Below, piece after piece: positions 7,586 through 15,479 of a stretch of DNA of 41,243 bases (the first letter of the stretch is position 1; each line of letters opens with the position of its first letter). Made by a program: the position numbers and the translations under genes. The notes below the pieces were generated by a model. That model saw only the letters and a program-made list of their open reading frames with translations, was not told the DNA's origin and made no database searches. Origin of the DNA: RUG12395 sp034178705 (GTDB lineage Bacteria > Bacillota > Clostridia > Oscillospirales > CAG-272); NCBI GenBank assembly GCA_034178705.1, contig JAXFQY010000114.1, positions 1 through 41,243 on the forward strand, given 5' to 3'.

Positions 7586-8308
7586 ATGAACGAACGGCAA
7601 AAGGATTCGGAGGCGGAGAAGCAGGCGCGCGAGGAACGCCGGAGCTTTTTCAAGACGCTTCTGCGCCTGCTTGCTATGCGGGAGAGCAAGGAAAACGAAA
7701 AACAGAAGAGCGAGACGCAGGATATCGTCCCCGATGCGGGGACGGCTGCACCGGACTTTTCGCAGCATGCATCCGAAGAGAGCGCACCGGACAGCGTGTC
7801 CGCGACCGCCGCAAAGGCAGAAGTGAGCCCGCGTGAGAAGGTGCCTGCCGAAGAAGCGGAGCGGATTCCGCATCCGGAGGACCCGTCAGAATCTCTGAAG
7901 GAAACGGAGAGAGTACGCGCGGAGCTGTGTAACGACCGGAAACTTCCGGGTTTTGAAGACAGGCTTCCGGAAACGGAGCGCCTTCTGAGCGCACTGCCGG
8001 AACTTGACCGCCTTCCTGCGCGGGAGAGATATCTGCTCGGATATTTTATTGTCTCCGGTATTGCTGCTGCGCGCGAGAAAACCAAGCGTCCGACGGCGGA
8101 GGAGCTTGTCAGCGCTCTGACGGCGCGCGAGGACGCGGTGAAGCTGTATGAGATGCAGCGGCTTGAAAAGCTCGCGGCGCAGAACGAAGCGATTCCGAAG
8201 CATGCAGGATCCAAAGGGGCGGCTTCCATGCCGGCCAATGTCAAAAAGAGCCCGAAAACCCTGAGTGAAGCCAAAAAAGAGGCTTACAGCTTTTTCGGGA
8301 TCCGATAA
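7586..8308 (+). CDS. Putative capsid scaffolding protein
   Basis: A 240-residue, highly charged protein rich in Glu, Lys, Ala and Arg and apparently without hydrophobic segments. The region of about residues 45-110 is low-complexity and probably disordered; the C-terminal half is helical. No sequence motif identifies it. The call rests on position (between portal and capsid) and composition, as expected for the internal scaffold that shapes the procapsid. ATG 7586 has GGAAAGGA nine bases upstream and almost overlaps the portal stop (ATGATATGA). Confidence 0.6.
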   Translation: MNERQKDSEAEKQAREERRSFFKTLLRLLAMRESKENEKQKSETQDIVPDAGTAAPDFSQHASEESAPDSVSATAAKAEVSPREKVPAEEAERIPHPEDPSESLKETERVRAELCNDRKLPGFEDRLPETERLLSALPELDRLPARERYLLGYFIVSGIAAAREKTKRPTAEELVSALTAREDAVKLYEMQRLEKLAAQNEAIPKHAGSKGAASMPANVKKSPKTLSEAKKEAYSFFGIR

Positions 8309-8351
8309 CACCTGTAATTCCAGAATAATATAATATTAAGGAGAAAAAAAC

Positions 8352-9593
8352 ATGTCTCAGATTCTTACACAAGTGGAAGCAATTCTGAAGGATAAATATC
8401 AGCCCGCACTTGCGAATCAGATCGCAACCTGCCCCTCCCCCTTTCTCGAAAAGGTCAAGCGTATCCCGCTGACAAACAATACGATCCGCTGCGCGGCGCC
8501 GATTGGTATCAACGGCGGCTTCGGCTTCGGTTCCGAGGGATCGGCAACACCGGTTTCCGGATCCCAGCGTTATGCGGAGTTTGCACTGGATGCCGTAGAT
8601 ATGTATGTTGATATTCAGATTTCCAACAAGACGGTTCAGCTTGCATCCTCCAACGTCTCCGCGATGATCAATGCCCTCGATCAGGAAGTAAAGGGCAGCT
8701 ACCGTTCCGCGGAATGGAACCTCAGCCGCGCGCTGTTCGGAAACGGATCCGGTATTCTTTGTCCAGTTTGCAGTGCGGCTACCAACACTTCCACAACCTC
8801 CAGCTTCACTGTGGGGGATGTTTCAAAGCTGATCGAGGGATTGACAGTCGATATTTACACTTACGCAGCAAACAACGCAACGGAAGGAACTCTCGTGGCG
8901 TCAAATAAGGCCGTGCGGATCCTGTCGATTGACCGCGCAAAACGCATTGTTACCGTGGATTCTCCTTCCGTCGCCATCACGCAGGCCCTTTCCGCGGCGT
9001 CGGTTACCGCCTCCGGAACTTACGGATTTGTTACCGTACAGAACAGCTATAAGCGTGAGCTTTGCGGTCTCGGCGCAATCTTTGACGGCAGTGTCACGAC
9101 CCTCTACGGTCTTTCCAAGAATGACAATCCGTGGATCCAGCCGATCAAGGTGGATGCGGATAATGAGATTTCCGACACCGTCCTCTATGACGGTATCAAG
9201 GAGGCGTATGATTATAAGGGATGCGATATTGATCTGCTGATGATGGGAGATAATGCCTTCCGCGCATACCAGGAATATATGAGCACGAGCAATGTAAAGG
9301 TAGTCGACAAACAGCGCTTTGTCGGCGGAGCGGTCGGTTATAAGGTTCTCTGCGGCTCCCGTGAAACGGTTATCGTCAATGAGCGCTTTGTTCCCTCCGA
9401 CGAGGCCTGGGGGGTTGATACTTCTTCTTTCCTGCTGGAGCAGACTCCGTGGGAGTTTATGGCTAAGGACGGTGCGGTTTTCCTGCCGATGGCGGGTACT
9501 TCGATTTACCGTGCTCTGCTTACCTCTTACGGTAATCTTCTCTGCACGAACCCGGGCGGTTGCGTCCGCTTTGTTAACTGCAATAAGATCTGA
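8352..9593 (+). CDS. Phage major capsid protein
   Basis: A 413-residue protein starting MSQILTQVEAILKDKYQPAL. It carries a glycine-rich GINGGFGFGSEGSATP segment, an expected N-arm/spine-helix region (FALDAVDMYVDIQISNKT), and a C-terminal stretch DLLMMGDNAFRAYQEYM followed by KVLCGSRETVIVNERF, a layout typical of HK97-fold capsid proteins where a domain binding neighbouring subunits is followed by the P-domain. The family assignment is from context and pattern, not from a specific motif. A strong site, AAGGAG, precedes ATG 8352. A stable hairpin without a T run follows the stop codon. Confidence 0.8.
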   Translation: MSQILTQVEAILKDKYQPALANQIATCPSPFLEKVKRIPLTNNTIRCAAPIGINGGFGFGSEGSATPVSGSQRYAEFALDAVDMYVDIQISNKTVQLASSNVSAMINALDQEVKGSYRSAEWNLSRALFGNGSGILCPVCSAATNTSTTSSFTVGDVSKLIEGLTVDIYTYAANNATEGTLVASNKAVRILSIDRAKRIVTVDSPSVAITQALSAASVTASGTYGFVTVQNSYKRELCGLGAIFDGSVTTLYGLSKNDNPWIQPIKVDADNEISDTVLYDGIKEAYDYKGCDIDLLMMGDNAFRAYQEYMSTSNVKVVDKQRFVGGAVGYKVLCGSRETVIVNERFVPSDEAWGVDTSSFLLEQTPWEFMAKDGAVFLPMAGTSIYRALLTSYGNLLCTNPGGCVRFVNCNKI

Positions 9594-9607
9594 CAGTCGT
9601 ATTGCTT

Positions 9608-9636
9608 TGCCCCGGCGTCTACCGGACGCCGGGGCA
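9608..9636 (+). repeat. GC-rich hairpin just after the capsid gene
   Basis: TGCCCCGGCGTC (9608-9619), a 5-nt loop and GACGCCGGGGCA (9625-9636) form a perfect 12-bp, very stable stem. No T run follows, so it is not a standard terminator. It sits between the capsid stop and the next ribosome binding site and may protect capsid mRNA 3' ends or reduce downstream expression. Confidence 0.8.
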
Positions 9637-9661
9637 GAAAGAGAAAAGAAAAGGAGAAGGG

Positions 9662-9994
9662 ATGAAGGAACTGTTTGAGAGGGCGCGCGCCGCCTGCGGT
9701 GTATCACAGTACGAATTTATCCGTCTGTTTAATCTCGGGGTTTCGGCACTGGCTTCCCGTTTCGGAGATCGCTTTCTGACCGAAAACGGTAAGCCGCCCG
9801 CGGCGGTTACGGCAAAGGACACAGCGCTCCCCGTTTTGCCGGAATATCGTGAGGCCCTCCTTGATTTTGTGCGTTACGGTGTGACCGGAGAAGAACAGAG
9901 ACAGGTGGAATTTCTCGCCAAGGCAGATATGGCTTACCGAAAAGTGTGGCGTACCGCGGAAAAAGGGCTGAAGCGGAAAAAGGGGGTGTGGTAA
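9662..9994 (+). CDS. Small phage protein, putative head completion/connector protein
   Basis: A 110-residue mostly helical, basic protein (C-terminus KGLKRKKGVW). I do not recognise a family motif. It lies between capsid and the adaptor gene, a usual slot for head-completion or connector proteins. The start ATG 9662 follows AAAAGGAGAAGGG. Stop and the next GTG are nearly contiguous. Confidence 0.5.
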   Translation: MKELFERARAACGVSQYEFIRLFNLGVSALASRFGDRFLTENGKPPAAVTAKDTALPVLPEYREALLDFVRYGVTGEEQRQVEFLAKADMAYRKVWRTAEKGLKRKKGVW

Positions 9995-10612
9995 GTGCTC
10001 TATTCATCAACTGTGACGGGAACAGAGCTGATTACCTCCGTCAAGGCGGAGCTTCCGATTGTTCCGCTTCCGCCGGATGCTGCCTTTGTGCGATGGCTTT
10101 CCTCATTTGAGCAGCTTGTGTGGAGCGAGGTTATCCGCCAGGAGAGACGGGCTGAGACGAAAGTTGCGAACGGAATCATTGCTCTGGACGGAATTCCGGT
10201 TCCGGAGGATGAGGACGGCGTGCAGGCATCCGATGTGTGCGCTGTCTATCTGGATGGGGTGCAGGCGCAGCACGGGAATGCTGAGCAAGGGTATCTGTTT
10301 TCTCCGGAATGTGCCGTATACCGTGAGGACGGTGCGCGTCAGCTTGCTGTTGACGGGACCGAGAACGGGATAAGCGCAACGCTGATTTATACTGTACGTC
10401 CGATGCGTCGCGCGGGAACTGTTGCTGATCAGACTGCTGTCATTGCGCTTCCGGAGGAGTACATTGAGCTTGCGGCTTCCCGGCTGCGCGGTGAAGCCTA
10501 CCGTGCGGCAAATGAGGATGAACTGGCTGCCAAATGGCTTGCGGATTACAATGCAAGACTGGAGGCGTTTACCGCCTGGTGTGACCGCCGCAGAGCGGGA
10601 GGTGTCCGATGA
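9995..10612 (+). CDS. Putative head-tail adaptor protein
   Basis: A 205-residue protein from GTG 9995 with AGGGGGTGTGG upstream. It has an N-terminal helical part (FVRWLSSFEQLVWSEVI), a central beta-rich part and a helical C-terminus (LPEEYIELAASRLRGEAYR, then DELAAKWLADYNARLEAF). This shape resembles gp4/adaptor-type proteins that plug under the portal ring of podoviruses, but the sequence signal is weak and the call rests largely on gene order. It overlaps the next gene by four bases (ATGA). Confidence 0.5.
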   Translation: MLYSSTVTGTELITSVKAELPIVPLPPDAAFVRWLSSFEQLVWSEVIRQERRAETKVANGIIALDGIPVPEDEDGVQASDVCAVYLDGVQAQHGNAEQGYLFSPECAVYREDGARQLAVDGTENGISATLIYTVRPMRRAGTVADQTAVIALPEEYIELAASRLRGEAYRAANEDELAAKWLADYNARLEAFTAWCDRRRAGGVR

Positions 10613-12027
10613 AGCCGAACGGATTGATGGCAGAGATTCTCCCGGAAGGCGAACGCCGTTCTCGGGTGGAGCAGACCCTTTGGCGGGGACTGAACCGCCG
10701 CCGCAGCTTTAACAGCGGCGCACTCTCTGATTGTAAAAATGTGGATACCACTTTTTTGCCCGCTTTGCGCGGGGCAAGAGAACCGGTTGTCTCTGCCACC
10801 GGATATACCGATGTGCTCGGCGCTTATGCCGCGGAGAATATGCTCTTTATTATTTATAAAAGCGGCACCAGAATCCTCGCCGATCTGCGCCGCGGGACCT
10901 CTGTTTTTACCGGCATTCTTTCCGAAAATGCTGCTGAAGACAATGAAATGCGTTGTGTCGTTGCTTTCAACCGGTATTCGACGCCGCTTGACCCGCTTTC
11001 CGGGACATATGAAAAGCAGTTGCTGGTCTTCCCGGACTGCAAATGCTGTCAGGCAGACTGCACGGCGGATTTCACCTTTGCCGATCTTGCCGGGGAAAGC
11101 GATATGCCGCGTATTCGCTATGCGACGGTTTACCTTTCGCGTGTTTTCGGTGTGGACGGAGACCGTGTGTATGCATCGGCATTCAATGACCCCTCCGACT
11201 GGGAGCTGGACACATCAGAGGATATCAGTGCACAGAATGCATGGGCGACCACTTCACAGTCGGACACGCGCGCTATCGGGGGTTTTACTGCGGTTGCCTG
11301 CTGTGACGGATGTGCCGTTTGCTTCCGTGGGGATTATATGCAGCAGATTTACAACAACAAAAATCCTTTCCGCCTGGTTGACATCGGCAGTTGGGGGTGC
11401 CTTGACAATGCCGCGCACTGTGTTTGGAACAATACGCTGGCATTTGCCTCCTCGAACGGGATCTGGCTCTATTCGGGCGGATATCCGAAGTGTATCAGCG
11501 ATCCGCTTGCAATCTCCGATTTTACGGGGACGCGGCTTGCCGCCGGCAGGGATTTGCTGTACGCCTATGTTCCGTCTGAGGGGCGTATCTTTGTCTATGA
11601 AAACACCGGGGAAAGCTGGGGGGAACGTGCGCTGTCGGATGTTTCACTGCTTACCGGAGACGGGGAAAGCGTCTATGCTTTCTGCAAGGACGGAAGAGTC
11701 CTGAAGCTTGATGAAGGGGATTACGGAAGCTTCTCTCTGACAAGCGATTCCATGACCCTCGGTGTCGTGAACCCGAAAAAGCTGAAAGGGATTGCCGTGA
11801 CGGCACAGCTCGGAGAAGGCGCTGCCCTTGAAATTGAGGCCCTGATCGGCGATCAGAGCGTAACGGTGGCCTCCTCCTGTTCGCCGGGACTTCAGGTGAT
11901 TCGTTCTGCGCTGAACGTTACCCGGTCTGACTTCGCAGGCTTCCGCTTCAGCGGATACGGAAAGGTTGATTTGTTTGGACTGTCAATTTCTTATGCCAAA
12001 ACAGAGCATGCAGGAGGGGCCGGATGA
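10609..12027 (+). CDS. Putative podovirus tail hub/DNA-stabilisation protein
   Basis: A 472-residue protein, rich in beta-strand and aromatic repeats, for example DVLGAYAAENMLFIIYKSG, DRVYASAFNDPSDWELDTS, GGFTAVACCDGCAVCFRGDY, GIWLYSGGYPKCISDP and DLLYAYVPSEGRIFVYENTG. The repeats look like blades of a beta-propeller. In podoviruses such as P22 the tail nozzle / packaged-DNA stabiliser (gp10) is a protein of about this size and location. Assignment is by architecture and context. ATGA overlaps couple it to both neighbours. Confidence 0.5.
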   Translation: MKPNGLMAEILPEGERRSRVEQTLWRGLNRRRSFNSGALSDCKNVDTTFLPALRGAREPVVSATGYTDVLGAYAAENMLFIIYKSGTRILADLRRGTSVFTGILSENAAEDNEMRCVVAFNRYSTPLDPLSGTYEKQLLVFPDCKCCQADCTADFTFADLAGESDMPRIRYATVYLSRVFGVDGDRVYASAFNDPSDWELDTSEDISAQNAWATTSQSDTRAIGGFTAVACCDGCAVCFRGDYMQQIYNNKNPFRLVDIGSWGCLDNAAHCVWNNTLAFASSNGIWLYSGGYPKCISDPLAISDFTGTRLAAGRDLLYAYVPSEGRIFVYENTGESWGERALSDVSLLTGDGESVYAFCKDGRVLKLDEGDYGSFSLTSDSMTLGVVNPKKLKGIAVTAQLGEGAALEIEALIGDQSVTVASSCSPGLQVIRSALNVTRSDFAGFRFSGYGKVDLFGLSISYAKTEHAGGAG

Positions 12028-13145
12028 GATCGGACACATGGACGTTGCTGACAGAGCTTGAACGGTTGCGCCGCCGGCTTGACGAAATATCGGACCGTGA
12101 AATCCGGCAGCGGCGGCTGCTTGGCGATCTGCTCTATAATCTTGATACGGAAAATATGCCTGCTGTAAAAAAGCTGATCGAGCAATACCGGACAGCAAGC
12201 GGAGAATCGCTGGCTTCCGTCAGTACTATGGTCGATGAGACGGGGGCGCGTGTCAGCGCACTTGCAGAAAGGCAGAGTGCAACCGAGAGTGCCGTGGCAC
12301 GCGCAGAGGCAGCGGTCAGTGACCATGAGGCCTCGATTAGCGCACTGGCAAGCCAAACAGGAGAAACGGAGAACGGGCTTGCGGCGCTGACTCTGCGTAC
12401 GGAGAAAAACGAGACGGAAATTCTCTCTCTCGTTTCGCATGAGAGTGCAACGGATGCAAGCATTGCGGCGCTTGAGAGCCGCGCAGACGAGAACGAAGCG
12501 GAACTTTTTGCTTTAGCGGAATGGAGAAGCTCCGCCGAGGACGGAATTGCCGCCCTTTCTTCGGTCGAGGCTGTCGCAAACGAAGCGAATGCCAAGGCGA
12601 GTCTGTTTGCCACGATGTCCGGGGGCGCTGCAGAAGCGGACGGCGCTGCCATCGTTGCAGCGGTCAACGGAGACGGCTCCGGCGTTAAGCTCTCAGCGGA
12701 TAAGATCGATCTGGACGGTGTAACAACTTTCGCGAGAACAGATGACCTTGCCGCCGGGCGGACTACGGTGAACGGCGGGTGTATTGCCGCGCGCTCTCTC
12801 AGCGTTGAGGCGATTGCCCTGAACACTGACGGTCAGATCAATTTCAGCGATCTCGGAAGTATTACCTTCAGCGACCCCGATTCCGGCGGAAACGGTTCGA
12901 TCAACCTGTCTTCAAACGAGTACGGAGCATCCCAGCTGGATATCAATGCATCAGAGATTCTGCTTTCCGGGAACACGGAGGTATCCGGATATCTGACAGT
13001 CAGCGGAAGCGAGGTTGTCACGGCTGACAGCTTTGACTCCTATCTGCCGATGTCGCCAACACAACTTGATCTTCTTGTGACGCAGGTACGCAATTACGGA
13101 AGCCGGATCGAGGCGCTTGAAGATCAGCTGAATCCGCCGGTATAA
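12024..13145 (+). CDS. Coiled-coil tail fibre/needle-like protein
   Basis: A 373-residue protein. Residues about 50-190 form a long repetitive coiled coil with recurring units of the type ...ES-A-ARAEAAVSDHEASISALAS and ENGLAALTLRTEKNETEILSL. After it comes VKLSADKIDLDGVTTF, a motif common in phage tail-associated proteins, and then a serine/glycine/asparagine-rich beta stretch. This suits an elongated trimeric fibre or needle that contacts the host surface. It starts by ATGA overlap with the preceding gene, and is followed by a small membrane protein gene after 11 bp. Confidence 0.65.
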   Translation: MRSDTWTLLTELERLRRRLDEISDREIRQRRLLGDLLYNLDTENMPAVKKLIEQYRTASGESLASVSTMVDETGARVSALAERQSATESAVARAEAAVSDHEASISALASQTGETENGLAALTLRTEKNETEILSLVSHESATDASIAALESRADENEAELFALAEWRSSAEDGIAALSSVEAVANEANAKASLFATMSGGAAEADGAAIVAAVNGDGSGVKLSADKIDLDGVTTFARTDDLAAGRTTVNGGCIAARSLSVEAIALNTDGQINFSDLGSITFSDPDSGGNGSINLSSNEYGASQLDINASEILLSGNTEVSGYLTVSGSEVVTADSFDSYLPMSPTQLDLLVTQVRNYGSRIEALEDQLNPPV

Positions 13146-13156
13146 AGGAGGAAAAA

Positions 13157-13396
13157 ATGACGTGGGAAATACTTTGCGGGCTGATTACGATTCTGTCTTC
13201 CATGATTGCTGTGGGGACAGTGCTTGTGAAATTGATCCGCACACTCGCGACTCTGGAAAGTGCTGTACGGGAGTTGAAGGATTTCATTACCCGACAGACG
13301 GGAAAAAATGATTATTTTTTCAAGGAAATTGCCCGGATTGACCGGGAGATTGCTGCCCTTGAGGCGCAACTTGGAGGAGGGGGGAGAAGCACATGA
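13157..13396 (+). CDS. Small membrane-anchored coiled-coil protein (XhlA-like lysis accessory?)
   Basis: 79 residues: an N-terminal transmembrane segment (about residues 5-27) followed by a charged coiled coil (LATLESAVRELKDFITRQ... DREIAALEAQ). A transmembrane helix plus heptad repeat is the layout of phage haemolysin/XhlA-type proteins that accompany holins, but here the membrane segment is N-terminal, unlike XhlA where it is C-terminal. AAAGGAGG precedes ATG 13157, and the stop overlaps the lysin start (ATGA). Confidence 0.5.
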   Translation: MTWEILCGLITILSSMIAVGTVLVKLIRTLATLESAVRELKDFITRQTGKNDYFFKEIARIDREIAALEAQLGGGGRST

Positions 13397-14073
13397 GGTT
13401 TCCGTTCGATCACGGTGCCGTTCGTTTGACCTCTCCCTATGGCAAACGGGAGCTTCCGGGAACAAGCGGCGTCCACGGGGGCGTTGATCTTGTGGGACTG
13501 GAAAGCAGTACCGTTGTCAGCGTTGTCGGAGGAATTGTCGCCGCTTCGGATTTTATTACAGATCGCTCTAACGCAAACTGGATGTGGGGGCAGCATGTGA
13601 TTATTGCGGGGGATGACGGCAGGGTTTACTTCTATTTTCATCTGGCAGCGCGCCATGTGTCACGCTATGACCGGGTTGTCGCGGGACAGCCGATCGGTGT
13701 GATGGGAAACACAGGCTTCAGCTTCGGTGCGCATTTACACTTCGAGGTCAGAATGTCAGATGCAGCCACTACCATAAACGCTGCGGAGCTGTTAGGAATT
13801 CCGAATGCGGAAGGAGTCTATCAACCGACAGAAAAGGAGGAAACGGAGGAAAGCATGACTGACGCAGAATTCGAGAAGCTGTTTGAGCGGCTGCGCACGG
13901 CACCAACCGGGGAGTTCTGCTCACCGTGGGCGGAGGAAGCTGCGGCGTGGGCGCGGCGTACAGATCTTTTCCGCTCGGACGGGGACGGTAACTATCGCTG
14001 GACCGCGCCGATTACGCGGGAAGAGCTGGCTGTGGTGCTCTTTCGCTTTTCACAGATGAACAAAAACGAATAA
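13393..14073 (+). CDS. Phage endolysin: M23 metallopeptidase with C-terminal SLH-like domain
   Basis: 226 residues. The M23 (LytM/gp13-type) zinc peptidase domain is residues about 5-135, with GVHGGVDLVG supplying the first His and Asp zinc ligands and AHLHFEVR the catalytic/ligand His pair. A HxLA-type motif (YFHLAARHVSRYDRVVAGQP) sits between. These enzymes cut peptide cross-links of peptidoglycan. After a linker rich in Glu/Thr, residues about 175-225 (SPWAEEAAAWARRTDLF and then ITREELAVVLFRF) resemble an S-layer-homology module that would hold the enzyme at the cell wall. There is no signal peptide, consistent with holin-dependent release. Confidence 0.87.
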   Translation: MRFPFDHGAVRLTSPYGKRELPGTSGVHGGVDLVGLESSTVVSVVGGIVAASDFITDRSNANWMWGQHVIIAGDDGRVYFYFHLAARHVSRYDRVVAGQPIGVMGNTGFSFGAHLHFEVRMSDAATTINAAELLGIPNAEGVYQPTEKEETEESMTDAEFEKLFERLRTAPTGEFCSPWAEEAAAWARRTDLFRSDGDGNYRWTAPITREELAVVLFRFSQMNKNE

Positions 14074-14116
14074 TAAAAAGGAATGGCGGAAAAGAACCGC
14101 CGGAAAGGATGAAACC

Positions 14117-14431
14117 ATGAATGCTGCAGTAACTTTTTTAGTGCGCCTGCTTTTTCTGGCGCTCGGAACCCTTATCACCTATTTTCTTTTGCCCTGGCTG
14201 CGTGACAAACGTCTGATCGGCGTTGTCCGACATGCCGTAGAGGCTGCGGAGAAGCTCGCCGAAAATGCCGCAATCGACAAAAAGGAATATGTCTGCGAAA
14301 CACTCCGCTCCGCGGGATATACCATTACACCATACTGTGAGGCGTTGATAGAGGGGTGTGTAATGGAGCTGGATCTCGTAATCTCCGCAATCCGCGGCAC
14401 GAAGGAGCAGGACCGGGCGGAGAACCCGTAA
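14117..14431 (+). CDS. Phage holin, LLH-like family
   Basis: 104 residues. One N-terminal transmembrane segment (about residues 5-26, FLVRLLFLALGTLITYFLL) is followed by a helical region containing VVRHAVEAAEKLAENAAIDKK, the hallmark of LLH-family holins. Holins open the inner membrane so that the endolysin can reach the cell wall. The start follows AAAGGATG... and the gene lies between the lysin and the last gene of the cassette. Confidence in the family is good although homologues vary. Confidence 0.78.
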   Translation: MNAAVTFLVRLLFLALGTLITYFLLPWLRDKRLIGVVRHAVEAAEKLAENAAIDKKEYVCETLRSAGYTITPYCEALIEGCVMELDLVISAIRGTKEQDRAENP

Positions 14432-14446
14432 CAGAAAGGAGAGAAT

Positions 14447-15358
14447 ATGGCTTACGACCCGTATCGTGCGGCGGAACAGATTGTCCGGAACAAGGGCTAT
14501 TGGGGAACCGCCGTTGCAAAGGGGGAAAGCGGAGATCCGTATCACAACCGCGCCCTTTATTATTACGACGAACTGAGGAGTAACGGCTATTCCGGTATTG
14601 CAGACGAGCTGGAAAAGAGCGATTACAACCGCGCACTCAGGCTCCTTGACGGTATGAGACCGCAAACAGAGGAATATAACGCATCCGCCGCGCTTGCTGA
14701 CAGTGCTGCGGACAGTGAGTCTCTTCGCCTGAGGCAGAATGAGCTTGCCGACCGTCTCGGAGAGGCGTATGCGGATTTGTTCGCGCGCGTAGAGAAGGGT
14801 ACTCCGGAGGATTCGGAGCGATACACGGCAACTCTCGATTCCTACCGCAAGGCAGGGGAAAACGCTGCACTCGGAGCGATAGCCGAATCCGCTGCGGAGA
14901 ACTCCGGTAACATCAGCAGCTATGCGGCCGCCAATGCACACAGACAGTATCAGACCTATCTGAATGCGGGGGCCTCTGCAGCAAGCAGCGCGGCATCAGA
15001 GAAGGTAGACGATCTTCTATCCGTTCTCGACAGTCTCTATAAAAACGGAAATGCATCGATTCAAGCGATGCAGGATCGGCTCGAAAATGACAGGGATACC
15101 GCCCTTTCGGTGTATCAGACGGATGCCGACAAAGAAGCGACGCTTTACAAGACGGACGCGGAGAGGGCAACCGCTCTGTATAAGGCAAACCTGTCTGCGG
15201 CAGAGCAGGAGCGGGGCGACCGTCTGAAGCTCGGCGCGCCGGAGATCGAGGAGGGAGACGACAGCTATGATCGGGAAGAGAAGTATCTGAGCTATCTGCT
15301 GGAAGCGTACCCGGATTATGCGGAAGAAATCGTGAATCTGTTCCATTATCTCGGTTAA
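14447..15358 (+). CDS. Helical protein of unknown function, last gene of phage-like cassette
   Basis: 303 residues, nearly all helical, rich in Ala, Asp, Glu, Ser and Tyr, with no membrane segment or signal peptide. The stretch DTALSVYQTDADKEATLYKT contains an imperfect repeat of the type Y-x-TDA(D/E)-x-A that continues DAERATALYKAN. I do not recognise a family. Position after the lysis genes and a spiky helical, acidic make-up could fit an internal/ejection protein, a late-expressed cargo, or a regulator; these are guesses. AGAAAGGAG precedes ATG 14447. The gene ends 9 bp before a strong terminator. Confidence 0.65.
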   Translation: MAYDPYRAAEQIVRNKGYWGTAVAKGESGDPYHNRALYYYDELRSNGYSGIADELEKSDYNRALRLLDGMRPQTEEYNASAALADSAADSESLRLRQNELADRLGEAYADLFARVEKGTPEDSERYTATLDSYRKAGENAALGAIAESAAENSGNISSYAAANAHRQYQTYLNAGASAASSAASEKVDDLLSVLDSLYKNGNASIQAMQDRLENDRDTALSVYQTDADKEATLYKTDAERATALYKANLSAAEQERGDRLKLGAPEIEEGDDSYDREEKYLSYLLEAYPDYAEEIVNLFHYLG

Positions 15359-15366
15359 AAAGAACT

Positions 15367-15408
15367 CCGGCTATTTATGTGCAAAATGCACATAAATAGC
15401 CGGTTTTT
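15367..15408 (+). terminator. Strong intrinsic terminator ending the phage-like cassette
   Basis: CCGGCTATTTATGTGCA (15367-15383), loop AAA, and a perfect 17-bp complement (15387-15403), then TTTTT. It isolates the S10 operon promoter from upstream read-through. Confidence 0.95.
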
Positions 15409-15444
15409 ATTTTGAAATTTCTACATTCAAAAAAACGGATTTTC

Positions 15445-15473
15445 TTGCAATTCCTTTTCGTATTTGATATAAT
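15445..15473 (+). promoter_or_regulatory. Sigma-A promoter of the S10 ribosomal operon
   Basis: TTGCAA (15445-15450), a 17-nt spacer and a perfect TATAAT (15468-15473) sit about 235 bp before rpsJ and directly after the terminator. Expected transcription start near 15480. Confidence 0.85.
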
Positions 15474-15479
15474 AACCTC

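Larger units (their letters stand above)
3776..15358 (+). mobile_element. Podovirus-like virion gene cassette (domesticated phage, GTA candidate, or defective prophage)
   Basis: Thirteen co-directional, tightly packed and intact genes follow the order small terminase, large terminase, portal, scaffold, capsid, connectors, tail proteins, fibre, lysin, holin, unknown. The absence of a tape measure and major tail protein points to a short-tailed (podovirus) particle. No integrase, excisionase, repressor, replication or recombination gene is present, and I see no flanking repeats. The cassette sits between the murC terminator and a terminator at 15367-15408 that guards the ribosomal operon. By eye its base composition resembles that of neighbouring housekeeping genes. 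Known gene transfer agents and phage-derived particles share these traits; a remnant that lost its early genes is the alternative. Confidence 0.75.

Noticed and set aside
6994..8274. A 426-residue open frame on the minus strand across the portal and scaffold genes
   Set aside because: Shadow of plus-strand genes: no ribosome binding site, low-complexity Ser/Arg-rich protein, and the plus-strand genes have clear starts and family features.
12240..12580. Direct repeats suggesting a CRISPR array or tandem repeat
   Set aside because: The regularity comes from the heptad coiled-coil coding sequence; units vary in sequence and length and lie in frame of a protein.
3776..15358. A complete, inducible prophage
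   Set aside because: No integrase, repressor, replication or excision genes and no flanking direct repeats that I could find; genes end cleanly at terminators.
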